A stretch of 64,000 nucleotides of DNA. Source: Anthopleura xanthogrammica. Lineage: Eukaryota > Cnidaria > Anthozoa > Actiniaria > Actiniidae. Below, one piece after another: positions 9,777 through 21,131 of this stretch. The stretch spans positions 6,870,472-6,934,471 of the forward strand of contig OZ025213.1 in the NCBI GenBank assembly GCA_964019055.1. Reading direction: 5' to 3'. The notes under the pieces were generated by a model. The model saw nothing but the letters and a program-made list of their open reading frames with translations, did no database searches and was not told the DNA's origin. Made by a program: the position numbers and the translations under genes. The stretch's first letter is position 1; each line of letters begins with the position of its first letter.

Positions 9777-12700
9777 TCATGAAGAATATCCAGTAGAATG
9801 AGATTGGATATAAGTTTGATACAGAGAACCAAATATGCTGTTCTCTTGTAACATCAGAATTCTAGGCTGACCAGTTTCTACTACTTTCCCTTTCTCGATA
9901 ACAACAACTCTGTCATAATCAAGAATAGTGTCCAGACGATGTGCTACAGCCAAAACAGTTTGTTCTTTTAGTTGGTATTTGATGGTGTCTTGAATGACTC
10001 TGTCTGTGGCAAAGTCTACGTTGGCAGTGGCTTCGTCCAATACTATTATCTTTTTCTTCTGCAAAAGAGCTCGTGCAAGGCATAATAGCTGTCTTTGGCC
10101 CACGCTTAAGTTGGACCCTCCTTCCTTGACCATGTGTTGAAGACCCTCGGGCATGGACTCTACTAACGGTTTCAGTTGTACTTGTTCCAACACCGACCAC
10201 AGCTGACTAGTTGTGCAGTTTCCTGTTGGATCCAAGTTATATCGAACACTTCCTGTAAATAGAAATGGGTCTTGTGGAATACAACCAATGGCACTGCGAC
10301 TGTCTTGAACGTTAAGATCTTCAATGACGACTTGATCGATGACAATGGATCCAGAATGCACTTGCGGAAGTCGAAAGAGAGCTGATATGATGGAAGATTT
10401 TCCAGCACCCGTCCGTCCCACGATTCCAATCTTCTCTCCACTTTGGATGCTTAAGTTGATTCCTTTGAGTGCCTGCGGTGCTCCAGGATAATATGTCAGC
10501 TTAACATCATTGAAGGACAGAGAGCCATTTGTAGGCCATTGTTGTGGTGGTCGTGTCTTCACTTCATAGCCAGGATTCCTTTCAAGCTCAGTGTAATGAA
10601 TCACTCTCTCTACTGATGTCATAGCATTCTCCATGTTTCCTACAGCGAAGGCAATACTGCATGTAGATGACAGTTTTATTGCATAGAAAATCAGAAAACC
10701 CACCGAAACTGAAATGAAAGGTTGAATAAGCTTCATCAGGTACTTTGTGTAAGTTTGACTAAAATGAACTATAAGCTGAAGCGTCATTGTTTCTCTTACA
10801 GATTTATGGTATAGAATCCCTCAAGTGCACTATGTTTTATATTATGAAATGCTTCTGTCTTAAGTTCTCGAATTATTTTGTTTTATAATATAGATGATAT
10901 TTCGAATTTCACTAAAATGAGTAAGCAAAGCTCTCGATCGCCCCATATAGCTCCAACCCTGACGCCTGACCAGTGTCTATAAGTGTCGGAACATGAAAAA
11001 AGAAAACTACTGAAGGAAAGTGAGAAAATATTAACACTAGACTTACTGCTATTATGACTGGTCAACAGAGACACAACTGTAACACACGTCACGCATAATG
11101 TTAAGATCAAATCCACTCTAAAAATCATCCACGATTTGAGACCAAATACCACTAGCATTGCCTTATTCATGTCATCTTGATGCCTGAGAAGGAATCCAGT
11201 ATATGCATATTTAGTTACATGACTCATGAACTTCAACTAGACCCAACTTCATAGCTTTGTGCTAGTTGGAATGAGCACTTACCTTTGCATTTTCTTATTT
11301 TGAAGCTCTTTTCGATCAAATGCTCTGATAACGGGTGCTCCTTCAATGGTTTGCACGAAGTGTTCATAAACAGGACTTCCGCACATGGCCATTAATCGTT
11401 GAGCCTCTCGTGACGCCTGTAAGTAATACTTTGCCTCATATATTACAACACATATAACAAGTAAAGTAGGCACCACCAATATTGGATTGGTTACGCACAT
11501 GATTCCAAAATCAAAAGTGCATGTAAAAAACATTATGAAATTGCGGAGAGAGACCTCCACTAGGGTGTCATCCATTACAAACGTATCTTGTGAAAAACGG
11601 TTGAGGATTCTTCCTGGTGGATTGGTATCGAAAAACCTTATGGGGCATCTCAATATAGTAGATAAAATTTGCTTGTGCAACTCGTTGGATGCATTTAGAC
11701 TCAGATTGAGTACACCGATTGTGAACAAAAGGAAGAAGAAAAAAGAGCAAATGGCTATTGCTGAATAGATGTAAAGGTTTGTCAAACTCTGTTGCTGTTT
11801 GGGGGAAAGTTTGATCCAGTGTAAAAGCCAAAAGTAAGCGCCATTTGATGAACCTGAAATGGAATTCAAAAAAGTACATCAGCAAACAGTATTTGAATAG
11901 ATTAAACTGTTGTTTTCAATTTTACGATAGATATTGAGTAGACTTACACTGGCAAAGTAATCCCAGTAAAAGTAACATGATTAGCACAGGAATACTGCTT
12001 CCAGACCGCATGTACTTCCAGTACGTTTTGAAGGAGACGTTTCCCGCACGTTTCTCTTCTTCTTCCATTCTATTATTGTCTTCATCGTCATCTTTCACTC
12101 GATGGTCCATCTTTTCATTTTCCTTCGCAACGACAGCTTCATACTTTCTATTTTGTCTTGTACTCATTATTTTCTCAAGACCTTCATCAGGCATGTCTAT
12201 CTCATCAGTGGTCCCTTGTTTAGCAATCATCCCATTCTCCATGATCACAATTTCATCCACATCCTTCAAATAGTGTACGTGATGAGTGACAAGTACTCGG
12301 AGTCGATTAGACAATAGTCCAATAATGCACTCATTAAACACATGACGTCCGACTTTAGAATCAATGGCACTGAGTGGATCGTCGAGTAGATAGATGTCTG
12401 CATCTTGATATACTGCGCGTGCCAAATTGACTCTTGCTCGCTGACCACCACTGAGTCTGACGCCTCTTTCCCCAACATAGGTCAAGTCACCGTGTGGTAA
12501 TATGTTGAAGTCGGTATCGAGTGCGCATGCCCTAACAGTCTCATCGTACCTTTTCTTGTCAAAAGCACCACCAAAAAGAATGTTGTCCCGTATTGTACCA
12601 GAAAACACCCAAGCTGTTTGAGGAACGATAGCTATCTTGCCTTTGACGAGAACATGTCCCTGTGTAAGGGGAAGTTCCCCTAGAATAATATTAAGTAACG

Positions 12701-15654
12701 ATGATTTACCACAGCCGATCTTACCGATGACTGCTACAAGTTTGGAGTCATTGGTCTGTAAGTCTATTCCGTTCAAGAGCAATTTACCACTTGCGATGTT
12801 GCTATTGAAAGAATGAGGAGTTTTGCTGACAACTTTGGATAAATGTAGTCCAGGGATTATCTTGGGAGACGGACAATCTTCGCTCATGATCGGTAATGAT
12901 TCGTAGTCAGTGTCTGGAATTGTCGGCATAATGTCCTCCTTGAGCTGATTGTTGTTAATCTGTCCATCCTCATTTTTATGCTTGTCACTCAATAAAAAGT
13001 CCTGAATTCTTTGTATGCTTACTTTAAGGTTGCTCACATATTCTATTTCAAACGTAAACCAGTATACAGATGTAGGAAAAATACACATGAAAGTCAACAG
13101 CGTAAAGACATTCCTGGCATCGATCACGTGGCCCGTATACAACAAAACAGTGATGGCTAGGAATGAAGCGTTGTTCATCAAAGTTAAATTCAACGTGTAA
13201 AACAAACCTCTGAAGACATTATTCGAGAAGGCTTGCTTAATTTCCTGGCTGTAAGTAAATATAGAATGCGAATCAATGTGAGTGTTCATCAATAGGACAA
13301 TAACATCAATTTTGCGCCCGAGCGCAGCTACAAGGGCCACAAATAAACAATATGCTCGACAAAAGCCATGTTATTATCATTATCATTAATATACAAGAAT
13401 AAATTATACAAAGTCTTCAATATCAAAAGTTAGAATTTTTATAAGAAACATTTTCATTCAAAAATAAAGTTTTCATACATACAAAACAAGTAAACAACAA
13501 ATGCACGCGCTTTGAAATGGTTTCCTTAAAATCTGATTGGCTGACGGCAGTCGTAAGACATTCTCTCAACCAATCAGATCGAAGAAGGGCGGTAAATGCA
13601 TTTGGAGCCCGCGCGCTTGGCGTTTGGCCCGCTAAACTGAACGTTTTTGAGGACAGTTTAATATTGATGATAATAGGTGTTGGAAATGGCTCTGAAGCGC
13701 AGAAACGAGAGATATTCACATTTAAATTTTACCTTCTTGCTTGTCCAATTACTCGCTCCATTAATGTCTCCAACACATTCATCTTGATGACTCGTATTCC
13801 CGCAACGACGTCACATAATAACTTCAAACGAAAATCTGTTGTTCTTGTCATTTTGACACGAATCTGCTGCAATATCCTACCAATCGCAAAGTTGCACATA
13901 AGGATAATAGACAGGTATCCGATGGCTGCCGTAATCTCAATTCCAACCAGCTGCCAAAGAAGCAACGCAACCACCAACAGCTCAAGTGGCGCTTGAATGA
14001 AGATTGGACTGTACATAAAAACGTATTCTAATGTCTCTAAATCCTTTGATATCAGGCTCAGCATGTGTCCAGAAGTGAAGTTGTCGAGATGATAACGTGG
14101 GTTGGAAATGATCTAAAAAAACAGGAATCGAATATTAGTATAGGAAATACCACCTAAGTTCTCGAAAAATTAATGAAAAATACCACTTGTATTTGATGAA
14201 AGTTTTCCTAATACCACGAGTGCGTACCACGGGACCATGACCCCCCATTTGGAGCCCAAATACGAAGAACGGCTTGCATTTTTAGACTCGGGCTTGCTTC
14301 CTAGGGTAGCGCCCGAGTAATTAAATGACACTAATAAAACCAATTTGAAATTTCTTTTTCCATAATTGATTGTCAATATTACTCCAATGATTGTTTTTTC
14401 ACGTTATTGATTGTTCATTTGCAACGAGTGATTGTACGGAGATGCAATTGATTGTTCATCTCTATGTAAATTGCGTTAATGAATTTCTGTTATTTAGGAA
14501 TGATTGTCAGATGATGCAATTGATTTTGTTTTGGCGTTCTTGATTGTCGAACGATGCTAATGAATGTCCGTTGTATGCCATTGAAGTCAATACATATGTA
14601 AATGGCATACTTGAATGCTCTTTCGAGTTAATGAAGTTCATGTTCGTATTAATGAACGTATATTGGCCTTATTGTTTCAACCCTTGGCGTAAATGAATAT
14701 ATATTTCGCCTAAATGAACAGCAAAAGGTGTAAAGAATGTGACGAATAGAACATTCAATGGCTAAGATATACTTGAAAACAGAACAAAAGAACACTAAAC
14801 GAAAATGTGGAAAAATTCTTATTCAGATCTAATACCCCCTGCATGTCGAATTATAGCTCGTTAGCCCCAAATCTTCCCTGAAAGATTTCAAAGAATTTGG
14901 ACAGGCTTTCTGCGATATATTTAACCGAGAAGAACAAACAAAACCGAGCTGATGTAAAAATAATTCCCTGATATAGGTGGTGCAACCTATAACAGAAATG
15001 CAAAGAATATAGGTTACTTACCTTATCATACACCAAGCCAATGAAGCCTGACTTTACGTGACAAGCAGTTAGAGCTCCAAGATAATACAAATGTGTCCTG
15101 AGAAAGGCTTGAATCAGACAAACTGTCGATAAACCGATCACATACAGAACTATTTGCCAAGATATTTGTCGACTAATGTTATTAGTCACTGAGGTACTGC
15201 TCTTCGTTGTTGATGTGTGATTCGCGCGAAATGCTTGACTGCTTGCGGGTTTACCGAGTTTTGCTTCATCCTCACTTTGCATCAGTTCCTTAAGAATTAA
15301 ATTCAAAAATACTGGCTGTAGAACGCGACAAAACCTAAAAATAAAGAAAACCACCAAAATACTGCAGACGTGGCATTTATCTAAAGATTGAACCAAGACT
15401 TTCCATAATTTTGGGGGCTTCTCTGTCGTCAACAGCTGTTTATTCCATAGATGTTTGTACGTCCGTAAGCACTTTCTGGTGGACGTCTGACCTGCAGGAT
15501 ATGGTAGATCATTTTCCTTTAAAGGTCTTTGACTGGCCGTCTTAAGAAGATTGGACAACCAACTGAAGGTTATGTAGGAGAAGATGTTCACGATTTTGGG
15601 TGGCGTCGAATCTGTTTCTTCTTGTGATATCTTGGTGTACGATGTGTTGCCCAT
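9777..15654 (-). CDS. ABCC4-like: ABCC4/MRP4-like ABC transporter, copy A
   Basis: Six coding exons: 15654-15022, 14112-13733, 13248-11948, 11853-11283, 11222-11047 and 10708-9777. All have GT/AG borders and compatible phases; total 3993 nt, 1330 aa, close to vertebrate ABCC4 (about 1325). Order: cytosolic N-terminus, membrane domain 1 (about 80-430), NBD1 with Walker A GKIGCGKSS (513), LSGGQ (603), Walker B IYLLDD (623) and His660; acidic linker; membrane domain 2 (about 760-1050); NBD2 with Walker A GRTGAGKSS (1118), LSVGQ (1221), Walker B IIVLDEA and His1277. There is no TMD0, so it is a short MRP. The family exports organic anions, cyclic nucleotides and conjugates; the substrate here is unknown. 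An upstream non-coding exon with a GTAAGG donor near 15868 probably supplies the 5' UTR. The acceptor of exon 5 (after ATGAG) has a weak pyrimidine tract. Confidence 0.93.
13297..13677. repeat. Intron-2 insert present in copies A and B, absent in C
   Basis: About 381 bp lie between two AATAGG hexamers (13291-13296 and 13672-13677). Copy C has one AATAGG at the matching place (near 43146) and a 107-bp intron. Copy B has a slightly shorter version. It contains CCAATCAG-type motifs but no protein frame. It reads as an insertion with a 6-bp target duplication or as a precise deletion in C. Confidence 0.65.
14152..14229. repeat. Half of an AATACCAC palindromic MITE
   Basis: It matches the arms of the MITE at 2594-2722 and stops exactly at the palindrome centre (GCGTACCAC). 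Directly after it, copy A resumes similarity to copy 0 at the GGGACCATGACC found at 4855. It lies in intron 1 of copy A. Confidence 0.6.
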
Positions 15655-15999
15655 GTTGCTCAAATGAAGTAAGTATTTGAATAATAAATTATTTCTTGAT
15701 TTGAGTGATGGAGGTATTGCTTCACTAACCATGCAAAATTAAAATAGTTCGTAACGCAAGCATTGAATTATTTAATTATTATTTTAATCATTGCTTACAT
15801 AAAAATTATTTTAAATTTGTTTTCTTATAATTGCCAGGGTTTACAACAGATACACTAAAATACCTTACCATTCAACTATTTTCTTCATTGTAGAATAAGT
15901 ACTGAGTGAAAGAGGGTTCATGTGCACTTCAATTGTGCTTTGCTCTGTTTCAGTTGAATGCAAAATATAACCCACGCTCTGCTTGATGGCTATTTCCCA

Positions 16000-16705
16000 T
16001 TATAACCCAACGATGAATTTTCGCGCGCTGTCATTGGTTCAAATTGGTCACGTGCAGGACGGGTATCAGGCGATATCCCCCGTCCGAAGTGATATTCGTC
16101 CAGTAGAAGTCAAAAACGTCAAAAAAGAAAAGAAAAAAACATGGAAAACAAAGAAACTCGGTTTTTAGAAACAAGTGAGAGTAAAATACAAAGACTAGTT
16201 GAGAAAACTACGCCAGGAAACACGAAAAAATCTACAAAATATACTGTAAATGTCTTCAATGGTAAGCATCCATGTTGTTTCGTGAATGAAGTTTTTGGTT
16301 TCTTTTCGAAATTGTTTTTATAAACTACTAAAAACCAACAAACAATTCGAAAACTAATGTTAAACAATAGAATAGAATGTAAAATAGCTTTCATTAATCA
16401 AAAGAATTGTTTTTATATCCAACTTGGAGACGAGAGAGAATTATTTTTTGAAAACTCTGGAGATGATGAGTCGATGCAGTTTGCTGAATCCATTCCAGTG
16501 AAGTCGTTGGGTTATAAAATAAATAAACCCCTTCTGGCGGCTGGGATATCGTCTGATAATGTCCTTGGATGAGAAATGGTCCTCAAAATATCACATTTGC
16601 CCTCGAAGCTTCGCTTCTCGGCCAAATGTTCTTTTTTCGGACCATTTCTCATCCTCGGACATTATCAGCCGATATCCCAGCCGCCAGAAGGGGTTTATTT
16701 ACTAA
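16000..16705 (+). mobile_element. Crypton/KIAA1958-like element fragment
   Basis: A 706-bp insert relative to the copy-0 spacer (empty site TTTCCCAATAGCAT near 7130). TATAACCCAACG at the left recurs inverted at about 16507-16518. The remainder is a near-palindrome built on AAACCCCTTCTGGCGGCTGG (16525-16700). A short exon (16141-16261) encodes a sequence like the N-terminus of DUF3504/KIAA1958-type tyrosine recombinases. No catalytic domain is left. No target duplication is visible beyond one base. Confidence 0.6.
16141..16261 (+). pseudogene. First-exon fragment of a Crypton-like recombinase gene
   Basis: An ATG opens 40 codons containing FLETSESKIQRLVE and NTKKSTKYTVNVF, followed by a GTAAGC donor at 16262. 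This pattern (acidic start, a RFLxLSExEI-like helix, then NTKKxTKxAVxVF) is the usual N-terminus of DUF3504-type proteins, which derive from Crypton tyrosine recombinases. No downstream exon lies within the insert, so it cannot encode an active enzyme. Confidence 0.5.
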
Positions 16706-16769
16706 ATAGCATAATTACAGTCAATTGGTAAGGGAATTGGCGACGTCCTTCTTTAAATATTTTAAATAT

Positions 16770-17090
16770 TTTAAAAAATTTTTCGCAGCAATGAGTACTA
16801 CGAGTCGGGCCGTGGGTTTGATTCCTGCGGATGAGACATGTGAATAGAGTTTCACATGTGTTTTTCTCTCCCTTGCTACGAGGGTTTTTCTAATAGTCCT
16901 CGACACGATTTTTCTCCCTCCGTAAAAATCAACATATGGGTTGAGAGTTGTGCGTTTACTGAGACAGAGTATTATATGTAGAGAAGTAGTTGAGTTTGGA
17001 GTGTGTTGTATCAACATTAGCCTCTGTCTAGGGAGACTCGGGAACAACTCTCCGTATTACCACGTAATTCAATAAATATTTTGAACAAAG
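16770..17090 (+). repeat. tRNA-derived SINE, head truncated
   Basis: Near-identical paralogue of the SINE at 7205-7540, with box B GGTTTGATTCC and the same AAATATTTT stretch in place of the head, so it was duplicated with the spacer rather than inserted anew. Confidence 0.7.
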
Positions 17091-18777
17091 GCAGTCACCC
17101 ACAACACGCTGCAGCGTTCATTTGTGTATGTAGTTTTTGTAATATAATAATAATAATACTTTATTTCTTAAAAAAAGCGTATGACAAACAAGAGTCTGAA
17201 TGCTCTTTATAATATAGAAAAATAGATAAAAATATAAATAGATAAGTTAAATAAGTATTGCTTGTAACCATTGCTTTTCATTCACAGGTACTATTAAAGT
17301 CTCAAGCCTTTAACCTAAATCCTCGAGTCTGTGATATTAAATTATACTTGGCAACTCACGTGTTAATGCTGCCTGAACAACAACATTCTTGTGTCCCCAC
17401 TTTTTTCCCCTGGTGAATACGAAACCCACTGCTACGTTACCTTAAGGTGACTGACTACTGTAGCAAGGAATAACTACAAAATGTTGTTAGAAAGATATAT
17501 TACACAGAATTTAACGCTGATTCCAAAAATGAAAAGAAAAATGGGGTGTCCCGAGCTCGTTTTGTAAAATTTACTTTTTTATCACGACTGTTTAAATAGA
17601 TCTAAGTTTGAGATGTAATTCGCTTTAATTTTCTGTTAGAAGGCAGGAAGGAACAGGCAGGAACAGGCCACTTTAGAAACGAGCAAGAATATCTAAAGAA
17701 AGCAGTCATCCATTCTGTACCTTTGTTCAAAAATAAACAAACATATATGTGTATGTTACACGGTGATCCTTATGGAGCATATCTCGGGTCATAATTCAAG
17801 TTTGACTTATGTTGTTAAAATATAAAGGATATTATTCAATTTTAAATTATATTGTTTTAAAACCATCGATATTTATGAATTTGATCCTGAAAGATTACGT
17901 GACTTGTCAGTCAATTCCATTCAAATTATATTCGGCTATGTCAGATGATGATGTTCGACTATTTCAAACGATGTTCGGCTATTCAAATATATAGTGTCAG
18001 TGCTGCAGCGATTGATGGCGGGTCTAGGATAACATTCACTTCTTATTCCACCCACCCTGAGGGGACTGATTGGGGGGTCTCGAACACCGAAACACCGCAA
18101 AATTTTGTGTATGACCCCGAGTCCATATTTTTACACAAGTCCATGTTTTCCGAGTCCAGTCCATGTTAAGGTACCAAAATCTCTTTCTTGTAGTCATGAC
18201 AATCGCAATTTTCACCCCTAAATGATACCAAATGACTCAGCTGGCTTTTAGAAATAGCATTTATGAATAAAATTCATAAAAGTCCCGTGCAAAATTTGGG
18301 GGTTTTGCCCTGTTGAAGTTCAAAACCTGTATGGTTCTTCAATAGAATCCGAAGCTTTCTTATGCGGTTTTCCACAGTTTTTGTGCGCACGCACATCGTG
18401 GGCTCAAATTGAACGTCAAAAGTTTTCAGTCACCTTAATTCACTAGTGATCTTATAGTTCAAAACAATTCCACAATTATAAGTAAGCATTTGATTTATTA
18501 AAATTATGTAAATCGTTTTTGCAAATGGTCTATTTTCCAAAAAAAATCAGAACAAGAAGTCAAATTTGATCATCAGGGTTTAAAATACTGAATTCAAAAT
18601 TTCGTCGAGATTTTTAGGAACTCGTCGAGATCTCAGTAATAATGAAGAACTCAACAATGTATTTGCCAAACTCGATTAGGTGTATGAATAACTCAAATAT
18701 ATCAGGTGAGTATGGTAAACAGAAAAATAAAACCTATAAAAAATGCCTATGGTTTCGAAAAATCCTCAAAGTTTGCT

Positions 18778-20717
18778 CAGGGGGGGTTGGACACAGCGCG
18801 CGAAGCATCACGGTAGTGAAATTTGACCAATCAGGACCCTCTATTTCGAGAGAGGGAAAAACAAAAATGGCAGAGAGAACTGAGAAGGCAAGTGCTAAAT
18901 TTAGTAGGTTTTATAGCATTTATTTGTTTTTTCTTACGATAAAATTTCGTACGATTAAAGTGTATGTTATATTGAAGGTGTCATAGAAGTTTGGCTTCAA
19001 AATCTTGCTTATGAGTTTTTTTTATCGTCATTCATTGACGTGTGTTAATTTTGATCTCGAGTCATTTTGTCTAAAACTGCTTGCTTCACACTTCTGTTGT
19101 TTACTCTTGAAATATAAGGGATCCCGTATTGAAACTATAACAAAATGTAAGCAGGAAAGTACCTTTCATGTGGTATAAACGCTCCCCAGGGCTCCCCATT
19201 ACTTTTTGAGATATAAGGACTCATATTGAAGCCTTTCTTGAGCTAGCTTTCGTATAGCAGGTAACTCGGTTCTTCCAATATTTGACGAGGAAAATTTTAT
19301 AGTGTTGTACCACTTTGGTCAGATAAATGTCGAAATAATATCAGTTTATCATCATGCAAATACACGATAGGTACAGTACCTTCTTGTGTAAAAAAATTAA
19401 GCTTGTCAAGGTGAAATTGGTGACATAAAAGTTGACATCTCACTGTTGTCTTTTAACTCTGCATGCACTTTCTGTTCGAAGAGTGAACCTATTCGATGCT
19501 CCAAATGGGCGCCTTTTTATTCTTTTTCTCTTTCTTTTTCTTCATTGTAATTGCAAAAAGTTCTTCTAAAACAATTTCTTATTTAAGTTGTTTGCTTTGT
19601 GGGGGAAAAAGACCAAAAAAAGAAAAGTATATTATTATTAACAGTGAACTGAATCAGAGGCATTCTACTTCTTCATTACGAGTTGAACTGAAAATACTAT
19701 TTTGCTTTCGAAAAAGGATGGAATTCTATAACTAGTTTTAAATGTTGTAAACCAATAAATACTTTACTAATATTCTATTTATACTCTTATATCGAATTTA
19801 ATTTTGTCGGTCATTTTTTTTGGGGGGAAAGCTTGATATTAATTTTGATTGTTCACACTGGTTATGTAGACAGGGCCAAGCTTTTCACGATTTTCACTGA
19901 ACTAACAGTCATTTTTATGATCAGAATAGGCGGCTATATTTGCTTTTTTTTTTATATATTGTTTCTATATTATTTAATTTTCATATTACACTTTGCTTTT
20001 TAGAGATTTCATGTTTGTTTTGTTTTTCAATTTTTACCTACGATCTGTGGTGACACTTGCAGGGCTTTCAGAGTCTGCTGCTAAAAATTTTGATAATTTT
20101 ACGAACAGGCAAGTAGTTTTCTAGCTGATATTTTTTAAACAGAGTTTTCTTGCCATAAGTAAAAAAACTTTTTTAGTATACTTTATTTTCGTGTCATATA
20201 AGTTTTAGTTTCTTGACTTCTAGCAATCTGCGCTTGCTTGACAACTCAATTACGCCGGCAGTTTTCTAAAGTTTTGAAATTTCTCATCATATTATTTTAG
20301 TCGATTCCTTTAAAAACCTCAGTATAATTTTCCAGCATTCCGTTGCCAAAAGGATCAGAATCAGTAATTTCCTTGTTGAAAGCTGAATTACTTCAACATA
20401 TTAGGCATCCTAGCAATCATTTGAGCTGAAAGATTTTCGGATGAAAAACTCGGTAGTTTGTAAGACTCGGCTACAAATAATTTGCTTTATTTAGTTTTGA
20501 ATTTTATTCAATAAATTCCAAATTTTGTGTATGACATATAAAATAGCTAATTAACTTCCCGTTTCTCCATAAACTTTTGATATTCTTATGTCCTTTGTTT
20601 GTTTACATCAAGTTTCAAACCGTCGGGAGCTCTTCATTTCTCGACGTCCAGGAGCAAATGAATTCAAATTAACGTTTTGTCCCTTGATGCTTCGCGCGCT
20701 GTGTCCAACCCCCCCTG
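18778..20717. mobile_element. 1.94-kb non-autonomous DNA transposon, upstream of copy A
   Basis: Ends are CAGGGGGGGTTGGACACAGC and its inverse, continuing through GCGCGAAGCATCA for about 33 bp. The paralogous sites near 9363 and 39217 are empty (CTCAAAGTCGGCTAC). AAGT precedes the left end with a 5-bp filler (TTGCT) and follows the right end. The interior is AT-rich with no transposase; a short frame from an ATG at about 18868 (AERTEKASAKFSRF) is the only protein-like stretch. The superfamily was not resolved; CAGGG ends occur in hAT-type elements among others. Confidence 0.8.
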
Positions 20718-21131
20718 AAGTCGGCTACTATACAAAAGCCCAAAAGTTAAGCTCATTTCTCGAAAGTTAAAAAAAATTGCATTTTAGTCTGTTAACCAAT
20801 GCCTAAGGTTTATTTTTACGGTATGTAGAGCTTTCATAATGTTTGTACTAAAACGCTTTTCCCAGAAAACCTCGACCAATTTGAGTGTTTGATGCGAAGT
20901 TTTCAAGCGGCCATGTTTGTTTTCATTGACAATTTGGCGCATGCGCACAGGTTTTTAGCCCTGTCTAAAATAAACAAATAACTTCATGGGGAGACAATTG
21001 TACGGAATTTTCACACTCGTTTTTTTGTATCATGCAGTCATCTCCGCCCTAACTGTTTACATGATAAGCATTAAGATGTTTTTGTGCTCTTTGAAATAAC
21101 TAATAAAGATATACATGTGTTTACATTATTT

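Larger units (their letters stand above)
15733..21131. other. spacer between ABCC copies A and B
   Basis: It repeats the blocks of the 6864-9776 spacer but has two insertions of its own (16000-16705 and 18778-20717) and lacks the reverse SINE fragment. The probable 5' UTR exon of copy A is at about 15869-15935 and a weak TATA-like TTATATTTTG (minus strand) at about 15962-15970. Short frames at 17809-18169 and 19496-19735 have no recognisable features. Confidence 0.7.

Noticed and set aside
11487..11768. Plus frames opposite ABCC exons, conserved in all copies
   Set aside because: Conservation is imposed by the minus-strand coding exon; no domains or own regulatory signals.
14170..14376. Minus frame similar to the one at 4774-4998
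   Set aside because: Both are duplicated intron sequence; no protein features and the frames end differently.
19496..19735. 79-aa plus frame with a hydrophobic Phe-rich stretch
   Set aside because: Low-complexity T-rich DNA inside the 1.94-kb transposon.
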